DNA from: VRUE01 sp963764365
GTDB lineage: Bacteria; Actinomycetota; Thermoleophilia; Solirubrobacterales; 70-9
Assembly: GCA_963764365.1 (NCBI GenBank)
Contig: CAVXSI010000007.1
Span: 1 to 9,200, forward strand
Direction of reading: 5' to 3'
DNA length: 9,200 nucleotides
Shown: positions 1-6,560 of the stretch, in pieces
Position numbering within the stretch: the first letter of the stretch is position 1
Layout of the letters: every line of letters begins with the position of its first letter
Notes under the pieces: model-generated
What the model saw: the letters and a program-made list of their open reading frames with translations, nothing else
The model's database searches: none
What the model was told of the DNA's origin: nothing
Program-made: the position numbers and the translations under genes

Positions 1-50
1 GAAGTCGTGGTTCTGTCTGGCTTGAGTGATTAAGTCTTCTGCGGAAATTC

Positions 51-74
51 CGGGCAGCCGGTTATTGCTGCCTG
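51..74 (-). terminator. Weak hairpin downstream of fusA, possible terminator
   Basis: An 8-bp stem with an 8-base loop (51-58 with 67-74, core GGCAGC/GCTGCC, one G-T pair) lies 29 bases past the fusA stop on the strand fusA is read from. No T-run follows, so this is at best a tail-less terminator of the kind often proposed in high-GC bacteria. The rest of 1-102 is visibly less GC-rich than the genes and I see no gene or tRNA in it. Confidence 0.2.
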
Positions 75-102
75 CGGGCGAACCTGGGAAATATAGCCGG
101 AT

Positions 103-2214
<2,112 letters not shown>

Positions 2215-2235
2215 GGTCTTAAGGTGGGGGTTGTG

Positions 2236-3225
2236 ATGGAGAGTCGCCGACCTCGGCGCATGAAAAAGGCCCTGGCGGGCCCGGCGAAGCGAACTTCGAA
2301 GAAGAAGCCTGAGCGACGGGCGATGATAGCAGCGACGCGGCGGCGCATCCGGGCGGTCGCCGGCCGGGCGCGGGCGGCGAGCCGGCGGGTCGATCGGGCC
2401 GCCGACCGGGTGCTGACCCGAGCCTGGCCGCGGCTGTCGAGGCTGGGGCGCGGCGGCAGGCGCTTCGCGATTCGCCTCGGCCGCCGGCTGCGGCCTCTCG
2501 CGGCGCTGCTCTTCCACCTCCTGGGGGCGCTGGAAAGGCGACTGCTGCGAGCCCGTGACCGGTCGCTGCGCGCGGCGACCCGAGCCGGCGCCGTGCTGAC
2601 CCCGCAGCGGGCGACCTGCCTGACGGTCGTCGCCGCCGCGATCTGCCTCGGCATCTCGCAGTTCGTCGACTACCGCGCGGTCGAAGTCGGCGGCTCGGAC
2701 TACGCCGGCCTGCCGGGGGCGAGCGCGCCGACGGTCGCGGTCAGGACCGCGGGCGAAGCGCACGCCTACCTGCTGCTGCCGGTGGCGGCGCTGGCCGCGG
2801 CGCTGGCCCTGGTGGTGCTGGTCGACGGCCGCCGCCGCGGCCTCGGTCGCATCGTCTTCGCGCTCGGCCTGCTCAGCCTCGCCGCGATCCTCCTCGTCGA
2901 CCTGCCGGCCGGCCTCGACGCCGGCGCCCAGGCCTCGCGCTTCTCCGGCGCGACGGCCGTCCTGCTCGACGGCTTCTACGCCGAGGTCGCCGCCGCGGCC
3001 GGGTTGACGATCGGCGGTCTCCTCTTGATTTGGCGGCCGAGGGCGCGGAAATCGAGTCTGGGCAGGACGCAGGGAGGCCGCCGCAGCGCGCGCACCCTGC
3101 CTGTGCGCAGGCAGGGTGGCCGCCCAGGGACACCCCCAGACGAAGGTTTGCAGCGCCCTGCCGCTACTATGCGCGGCCGTGCCGAACACGAACCAGCTAA
3201 TCCGCAAGGGCCGCAAGCGGCCTAA
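2236..3225 (+). CDS. Four-helix membrane protein of unknown function
   Basis: I do not recognise a characterised function. From the ATG at 2236 the product is 329 residues. A very basic, Arg-rich cytoplasmic region comes first (1-125), then four hydrophobic segments near 127-144, 178-196, 204-222 and 251-266. The loop after the first helix begins SQFVDYR, which reminds me of uncharacterised Thermoleophilia membrane proteins (memory, not a search). The start is uncertain. ATG 2236 has AAGGTGGGGG (2221-2230) at good distance, but GC-rich third positions become consistent only from ATG 2323 onward, which would give 300 residues and leave a real intergenic space for fusA. The 63-residue tail after the last helix loses third-position GC bias, contains a perfect hairpin (3093-3118) and runs 47 bases into rpsL, so it looks like read-through into former non-coding DNA. 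Confidence 0.6.
   Translation: MESRRPRRMKKALAGPAKRTSKKKPERRAMIAATRRRIRAVAGRARAASRRVDRAADRVLTRAWPRLSRLGRGGRRFAIRLGRRLRPLAALLFHLLGALERRLLRARDRSLRAATRAGAVLTPQRATCLTVVAAAICLGISQFVDYRAVEVGGSDYAGLPGASAPTVAVRTAGEAHAYLLLPVAALAAALALVVLVDGRRRGLGRIVFALGLLSLAAILLVDLPAGLDAGAQASRFSGATAVLLDGFYAEVAAAAGLTIGGLLLIWRPRARKSSLGRTQGGRRSARTLPVRRQGGRPGTPPDEGLQRPAATMRGRAEHEPANPQGPQAA
2263..2298 (-). promoter_or_regulatory. Tandem hairpins plus T5 in the fusA leader, attenuator-like
   Basis: Read on the minus strand, a 5-bp stem CGAAG/CTTCG closing a TTCG tetraloop (2298-2285) is followed by a GC-only 5-bp stem GGCCC/GGGCC with loop GCCA (2281-2268) and then directly by TTTTT (2267-2263). The T-run ends 48 bases before the fusA ATG. 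Hairpin-plus-U-run is the layout of an intrinsic terminator, so it could attenuate fusA if the promoter lies further upstream, for example near the TATCAT at 2328-2323. The same bases are codons of the divergent membrane-protein gene if that gene starts at 2236, and the stem is short, so chance is possible. Confidence 0.3.
3093..3118 (+). terminator. Perfect 11-bp hairpin upstream of rpsL
   Basis: CACCCTGCCTG (3093-3103) and CAGGCAGGGTG (3108-3118) form a perfect 11-bp stem with a TGCG loop. It lies 60 bases before the rpsL start and inside the low-bias tail of the upstream membrane-protein frame. There is no T-run. It could be the 3' boundary of the membrane-protein transcript, insulating rpsL, or part of an rpsL leader if transcription starts further upstream. 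It is followed nine bases later by GGGACACCCCC (3127-3137), an 11-mer that also occurs in both arms of the repeat at 4960-5080. Confidence 0.35.
3165..3170 (+). promoter_or_regulatory. Candidate -10 box of a leaderless rpsL transcript
   Basis: TACTAT fits the actinobacterial -10 pattern TAnnnT and ends eight bases before the rpsL GTG. Transcription would begin at or next to the start codon. The stretch between box and GTG (GCGCGGCC) has no Shine-Dalgarno, which agrees with leaderless initiation. I see no convincing -35 element. Confidence 0.4.
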
Positions 3226-3574
3226 GAAGAAGACGACGACGCCGGGCCTCAAGTCGGGGCACGGCCGCAAGAAGGGTGTCGCCGCGCCGCAGCGGCGGGG
3301 CGTCTGCACCCGCGTCGCCACCGTGACGCCGAAGAAGCCGAATTCGGCCCTGCGCAAGATCGCCCGTGTGCGCCTGACCAACGGGATGGAGGTCACCACC
3401 TACATCCCCGGCGAGGGCCACAACCTGCAGGAGCACTCGGTCGTCCTCGTCAGGGGCGGTCGCGTCAAGGATCTGCCGGGCGTCCGCTACAAGGTCGTCC
3501 GCGGCACGCTCGACGCCGCCGGCGTCTCCGACCGCAAGCAGGCCCGCTCCCGGTACGGGGTCAAGGCTTCGTAA
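3179..3574 (+). CDS. rpsL: 30S ribosomal protein S12
   Basis: S12 sits at the decoding centre of the 30S subunit and helps set translational accuracy. The GTG at 3179 gives MPNTNQLIRKGRK, the conserved S12 N-terminus. Earlier in-frame starts would add an unrelated leader, so GTG is chosen. The 131-residue product contains RGVCTRV (40-46), TPKKPNSALRK (50-60), GEGHNLQEHS (78-87) and GGRVKDLPGVRY (93-104). Lys52 corresponds to E. coli Lys43 and Lys97 to Lys88, the two classical streptomycin-response positions; both are the sensitive-type lysine. Asp98 matches the aspartate that RimO methylthiolates. About nine extra residues, rich in Gly and Lys, lie between the N-terminal segment and RGVCTR compared with E. 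coli. The gene overlaps the upstream membrane-protein frame by 47 bases and is 165 bases from rpsG. Confidence 0.97.
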   Translation: MPNTNQLIRKGRKRPKKKTTTPGLKSGHGRKKGVAAPQRRGVCTRVATVTPKKPNSALRKIARVRLTNGMEVTTYIPGEGHNLQEHSVVLVRGGRVKDLPGVRYKVVRGTLDAAGVSDRKQARSRYGVKAS

Positions 3575-3738
3575 GATGCCCCGGCCCGCGACCCCGCACA
3601 CCTGGATGACGCGCATGGCGCGGCGCATCTCTGCGTCCTCGGATTTGCCTTTGGCACCACCAAAGGCTGCATCCTGCGTCCTTGATCTGCTTGGCCACGC
3701 ACATCCCCAGGCGCACGCGGCCACGAACCGGGGCATCT
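3574..3738. repeat. Long imperfect palindrome filling the rpsL-rpsG gap
   Basis: Outer arms 3574-3584 and 3728-3738 (AGATGCCCCGG and its complement) are perfect. Pairing continues inward to 3619/3694 with one true mismatch (3594/3718) and one bulged base (3607), giving 33 Watson-Crick pairs. The other 11 positions are six C-A and five A-C oppositions: mismatches in a plus-strand RNA but all G-U in a minus-strand RNA. The centre is a perfect 8-bp hairpin, GCCTTTGG (3647-3654) with CCAAAGGC (3660-3667), below which GGAT (3641-3644) pairs with ATCC (3671-3674). A large internal loop between the two stems carries the same CTGCGTCCT on both sides (3631-3639 and 3674-3682). Outer and inner stems are concentric near 3656-3657. 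It starts on the last base of the rpsL stop codon and ends one base before the rpsG ATG. Candidates are a structured RNA, a MITE-like palindromic element, or an S7-type autoregulatory site. Confidence 0.85.
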
Positions 3739-3739
3739 G

Positions 3740-4210
3740 ATGCCGCGCCGCTCCGCCGCACAGCTCCGCCCGGTCGAGCCCGACGCGCGCTTCCGCAACC
3801 GCCTCGTCCAGCAGGTCATCAACAAGACGATGCAGGACGGCAAGAAGTCGCTTGCCGAGCGGATCGTCTACGACGCCCTGGCGATCGTCGGCGAGCGCTC
3901 CAAGGAGGACGCGGTCGAGACGCTGGAGGCGACGATCAAGCAGCTGACCCCGGTGCTCGAGGTCCGCTCGCGCCGCGTCGGCGGCGCCACCTATCAGGTG
4001 CCGGTCGAGGTCCCCGCGCGGCGCGCCCGCACGCTGGCCGTCCGCTGGCTGGTCGACTTCGCCCGCAACCGCCGCGAGTACTCGATGTCGGAGCGGCTCG
4101 CCGGCGAAATCCTCGATGCGCTCCAGCAGCAGGGCGGCGCCTGGAAGCGCAAGGACGACATCTACCGCATGGCGCAGGCGAACAAAGCTTTCGCCCACTA
4201 CCGCTGGTAG
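3740..4210 (+). CDS. rpsG: 30S ribosomal protein S7
   Basis: S7 is a primary 16S rRNA-binding protein that nucleates assembly of the 30S head and contacts tRNA at the E site. The product is 156 residues, the normal bacterial length, with conserved stretches NRLVQQVINKTMQDGKKSLA (19-38), RSRRVGGATYQVPVEV (76-91), RWLVDFARNRREYSM (100-114) and the C-terminal RKDDIYRMAQANKAFAHYRW. The ATG is preceded only by a GGGG (3730-3733) six bases upstream, and that lies in the right arm of the palindrome 3574-3738, so initiation may depend on opening that structure or on coupling to rpsL. In E. coli, S7 represses its own operon by binding the rpsL-rpsG intercistronic RNA. Here the next gene, 13 bases downstream, is a HAD protein rather than fusA. 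Confidence 0.97.
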   Translation: MPRRSAAQLRPVEPDARFRNRLVQQVINKTMQDGKKSLAERIVYDALAIVGERSKEDAVETLEATIKQLTPVLEVRSRRVGGATYQVPVEVPARRARTLAVRWLVDFARNRREYSMSERLAGEILDALQQQGGAWKRKDDIYRMAQANKAFAHYRW

Positions 4211-4223
4211 CCAGCCTCGCTGG

Positions 4224-4703
4224 ATGAGCCGCCCGATCCTTGCCGTCGACGTTGACGGGGTCATCTCCCTGTTCGGGTTCGACGATCCCCCGGGCCGGGA
4301 CGAGGCGCAGTTCGAGCTGATCGACGGGATGGTCCACTGCATCTCGCTGCGCGCCGGCGAGCGGTTGAAGCGGCTGACCGAGGACTACGAGCTGGTCTGG
4401 GCGAGCGGCTGGGAGGACAAAGCAAACGACTACCTGCCGAACCTGCTCGGCCTGCCCGAGCTTCCCTGCCTGAACTTCGACGGGGCCGCCCGCTTCGGCT
4501 CCGCCCACTGGAAGCTGGGCCCGCTCGACGCCTACGGCAAGGGCCGCCCGCTGGCCTGGATCGACGACAGCTTCGACGAGAGCTGCTACGAGTGGGCGCG
4601 CGGCCGCGGGCAGCCGACCCTGCTGGTGCCGACCGAGCCCCACCTCGGCCTCGAGGAGGTCCAGGTGGACGCGTTGACTGACTGGGCGGGCGGGCTAGAC
4701 TGA
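4224..4703 (+). CDS. Small HAD-superfamily protein (HAD_SAK_2-like)
   Basis: The 159-residue product has the haloacid dehalogenase catalytic pattern. Motif I is AVDVDGV with nucleophile Asp9 and acid/base Asp11, motif II is the serine of WASGW (Ser61), motif III is a lysine in HWKLG (Lys97), and motif IV is WIDDSFD (Asp114-Asp115). The WASGWEDKAN and RPLAWIDDS blocks and the C-terminal PTLLVPTEPHLGL resemble the stand-alone HAD domain described in 'Swiss Army Knife' RNA-repair contexts (family resemblance recalled, not searched). A phosphatase or related phosphotransfer activity is likely, with unknown substrate. The ATG at 4224 is the start just after rpsG; earlier starts would lie inside rpsG. 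It sits 13 bases after rpsG and 6 before the next gene, so it is probably cotranscribed with ribosomal-protein genes. No clear Shine-Dalgarno is visible. Confidence 0.85.
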   Translation: MSRPILAVDVDGVISLFGFDDPPGRDEAQFELIDGMVHCISLRAGERLKRLTEDYELVWASGWEDKANDYLPNLLGLPELPCLNFDGAARFGSAHWKLGPLDAYGKGRPLAWIDDSFDESCYEWARGRGQPTLLVPTEPHLGLEEVQVDALTDWAGGLD

Positions 4704-4709
4704 AGCCTG

Positions 4710-5096
4710 GTGGAGGGGTTCTGGCCAATCTTCTTCCTGCTCGTCGTCCTGAAGATCCCGGTCTTCGGCTCCCTCTGGCTGGTCTGGTGGGCAAGCAAGT
4801 CCCCCGAAGAGGACCCTGCTGACCAGGGCGACGGCGGCTCCGACCGCCGTCCCCCCTTCCCGACCCGCCCCAGGGGGCCACAGCACACCCCCGGAGGAGC
4901 GGACGCCATGCGGAGGAGGCCCGCTGGCATCCCCAGCGCACCGCTCCCGGGAGCCGAGAGGCGGGGCGGGGGTGTCCCTCCCCGGCAGCGGCGTCCTGTT
5001 TTTCGCACAGATCACTCAGCGAGAGACGGCGAGTCCAAGGCGAAAAACCCAGCAACGGGGAGGGACACCCCCGCCCCGCCCCCCGCTACCGAGTAG
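4710..5096 (+). CDS. Small single-helix membrane protein, unknown function
   Basis: A GTG six bases after the HAD gene opens a 128-residue frame. Residues 5-28 are a strongly hydrophobic, Trp-rich helix (PIFFLLVVLKIPVFGSLWL), followed by an acidic stretch (33-41) and a Pro/Arg-rich tail. The hydrophobic N-terminus ending WWASK and the PTRPRGP block recall small hypothetical proteins of Thermoleophilia (memory only). A single-pass protein with a cytoplasmic disordered tail is the likely topology. From about residue 84 the frame runs into the inverted repeat 4960-5080, and the stop lies inside a hairpin (5083-5099) overlapping the end of the convergent monooxygenase gene by 11 bases. The last third is therefore probably fortuitous extension. 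An 8-bp hairpin GACGGCGG/CCGCCGTC (4830-4851) lies within it. The N-terminal half looks real; the end is uncertain. Confidence 0.55.
   Translation: MEGFWPIFFLLVVLKIPVFGSLWLVWWASKSPEEDPADQGDGGSDRRPPFPTRPRGPQHTPGGADAMRRRPAGIPSAPLPGAERRGGGVPPRQRRPVFRTDHSARDGESKAKNPATGRDTPAPPPATE
4960..5080. repeat. 25-bp perfect inverted repeat between convergent genes, probable bidirectional terminator
   Basis: Positions 4960-4984 are the exact reverse complement of 5056-5080, and a second inner pair GTTTTTCGC (4998-5006) with GCGAAAAAC (5040-5048) is nested inside. On each strand the reader meets a G-rich arm that can fold on itself (GGGG-GGG with CCC-CCCC), then a T5 run roughly a dozen bases on. It lies between the plus-strand small gene and the minus-strand monooxygenase, whose stop is five bases away, so a two-way terminator fits. 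A separate perfect 7-bp hairpin with a 3-base loop (5083-5099) covers both convergent stop codons. The arms contain GGGACACCCCC (5062-5072; complement at 4968-4978), also found once at 3127-3137. Confidence 0.6.
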
Positions 5097-6465
5097 CGGC
5101 AACCGCCCGCTTCCGCTCCCTGCGAATCTCTCGCAGATAGGGATGGAAGTCGACCTCGATCGTATGCCGCTTGGAGGCGACGAACCGCTTCTCCATCCGC
5201 TTCCGGTAGTCGACGATCTCCTCCCGCATCGCGGCCGCTGACGGCAGGCTCGCGCTGCCGTCGAGCAGGTCGGCGATCCATTCCGCCTGCGCCTCGGCGA
5301 TCGGCATGATCGGCCCGAGCGGCTGGATGAAGCCGACGAAGTAGAGGCCCGCCTGGTCGAGGGCGACGACCCGCCGGTAGAGCGGCAGCCGGTTGTCGCG
5401 CACCGGGAAGACGCCCTCGGCGAGGAAGGGGAACTCGATCTCGTAGCCGGTGCAGTAGACGACCAGGTCGACCTCCTCCTCGCTGCCGTCGGCGAAACGG
5501 ACCGTGCCGCCGCCGGCGAAGCGGTCGATGTTGGGCTTGACCTCGATGTCGCCGTGGCCGAGCCGCGGCAGCAGCTCCGAGGAGACGGTCGGGTGCGCCT
5601 CGAGCAGCCGGTGGTCGGGCTCGGGCAGGCCGTAGTCGCCCATCTCGCCGACCGCGACCTTCAGCATCCGCCCGATGAAGAAGCGCTGCACCGGCAGCGG
5701 CAGCCGGCTGGCGAGCGGCGGCGCCGCTTCGTCGATCGGCTTGCCGTTCAGGTACTTGGGCAGGACGAAGGCGCCGCGCCGCATCGCCAGGAAGGTCTTC
5801 TCGGCGATCCGCGACGACTCGACCGCGATGTCGACTGCCGAGTTGCCGATCCCCAGCACCAGCACCCGCTTGCCGACCAGGACGTCGGGCTCGCGGTAGT
5901 GGTGGGCGTGAATCTGCTCGCCGGCGAAGTCCTCGGCGCCGGGGAACGGCGGTTCCGGCCAGCGCGGCTTCCAGTGGTGGCCGTTGCAGACCAGCACCGC
6001 GCGGTAGCGCTCCGTCCGCCGCCCGTCGGGACCCTCGACCGTGACCTCCCAGGGTGCGGTAGACATTTGCTCCGGGTAGCGGCGCAAATGCCTGCCGCGA
6101 CCGTTTTCGTCGTCGTCGACCGGCTCGACGCTCACCACCTCGGTGTTGAACGCGATCCGCTCGGCCAGTCCGAAGCGCTCCACGTAGGCGTCGAAGTAGG
6201 CGGCGACGTGCTCGTGGCTCGGGTAGTCCGGGTACTCCGCCGGCATCGGATACGCCTTGAACGACATCAGCTTGCGCGAGCTGTTGATGTGCAGCGACCG
6301 GTAGGCGGACGAGGTCCCGTTGTCGTTTTCGTAGCGCCAGTTGCCGCCGACCGTCGACCCCTTCTCGAAGCAGTCGAACGGGATCCCCCGCGCCTGCAGA
6401 ACCTGGGCAGCGGTCAGCCCCGAACTGCCAGCGCCGACAATGCAGACCTTCTCTCCATTGGCCAT
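5086..6465 (-). CDS. Flavin-containing monooxygenase (class B, FMO-like)
   Basis: This 459-residue flavoprotein should use FAD, NADPH and O2 to oxygenate a soft nucleophile (N or S) or, as in Baeyer-Villiger relatives, a ketone. The FAD Rossmann motif GAGSSG is at 11-16, GGNWRYEN at 40-47, the FMO fingerprint FxGxxxHxxxY at 180-190 (FAGEQIHAHHY), the NADPH motif GIGNSA at 205-210, and CTGY, the ATGY-type motif, at 338-341. Length is typical for bacterial FMOs. There is no signal peptide or membrane segment, so it is cytosolic. The ATG at 6465 puts the FAD motif at the usual distance from the N-terminus. A TAGATT box six bases upstream suggests a leaderless message, and a 7-bp dyad covers box and start codon. 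It is downstream of and codirectional with the VWA gene (95-base gap), and converges on the small membrane-protein gene. The substrate cannot be told from sequence. Confidence 0.93.
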   Translation of the reverse strand: MANGEKVCIVGAGSSGLTAAQVLQARGIPFDCFEKGSTVGGNWRYENDNGTSSAYRSLHINSSRKLMSFKAYPMPAEYPDYPSHEHVAAYFDAYVERFGLAERIAFNTEVVSVEPVDDDENGRGRHLRRYPEQMSTAPWEVTVEGPDGRRTERYRAVLVCNGHHWKPRWPEPPFPGAEDFAGEQIHAHHYREPDVLVGKRVLVLGIGNSAVDIAVESSRIAEKTFLAMRRGAFVLPKYLNGKPIDEAAPPLASRLPLPVQRFFIGRMLKVAVGEMGDYGLPEPDHRLLEAHPTVSSELLPRLGHGDIEVKPNIDRFAGGGTVRFADGSEEEVDLVVYCTGYEIEFPFLAEGVFPVRDNRLPLYRRVVALDQAGLYFVGFIQPLGPIMPIAEAQAEWIADLLDGSASLPSAAAMREEIVDYRKRMEKRFVASKRHTIEVDFHPYLREIRRERKRAVAATR

Positions 6466-6477
6466 ACGGCCAATCTA
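6457..6477 (-). promoter_or_regulatory. Dyad over the monooxygenase start and -10 box
   Basis: ATTGGCC (6457-6463), a 4-base spacer and GGCCAAT (6468-6474) form a perfect 7-bp dyad. It covers the ATG (6465-6463) and most of a TAGATT -10-like box (6477-6472, pattern TAnnnT) whose end is six bases before the ATG, as in leaderless promoters. A repressor bound here would block initiation directly. The same architecture, TKGGCC-N4-GGCCMA, recurs at 8007-8030. Confidence 0.4.
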
Positions 6478-6499
6478 TCTCTCACGACGATGCGGACTG

Positions 6500-6532
6500 G
6501 GCGATGCGCGCTTGGCGATGCGCGCGATCGCC
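6500..6532. repeat. Tandem 12-mer and small hairpin between the VWA and monooxygenase genes
   Basis: GGCGATGCGCGC occurs at 6500-6511 and again at 6514-6525 (period 14). The second copy continues into ATCGCC, giving a 6-bp stem GGCGAT (6514-6519)/ATCGCC (6527-6532) with a 7-base loop. It lies 28 bases past the VWA stop and 34 bases before the monooxygenase start. It may be a weak transcript boundary or a replication-slippage product; no T-run follows. Confidence 0.4.
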
Positions 6533-6560
6533 CCGAGGGACTCACCCGTTCCGCGCAGTT

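Noticed and set aside
1..102. Possible tRNA or small RNA in the lower-GC left edge
   Set aside because: No cloverleaf can be drawn: the GGTTCGCCC-like stretch lacks a T-arm context and no acceptor pairing is present.
3574..3738. Classical insertion sequence or CRISPR repeat in the rpsL-rpsG gap
   Set aside because: No transposase frame, no clear target-site duplication beside the arms, and only one palindrome, with no spaced direct-repeat array.
3197..4643. Minus-strand open frames antisense to rpsL, rpsG and the HAD gene (3197-4342, 3936-4643)
   Set aside because: Shadows of conserved ribosomal genes; no domain recognised. The part crossing the palindrome is better explained as structure than as protein.
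4943..4954. Perfect 12-base palindrome GCTCCCGGGAGC as an operator
   Set aside because: Such GC palindromes are frequent at this composition and it is not next to any promoter; it lies in the tail of the small membrane-protein frame.
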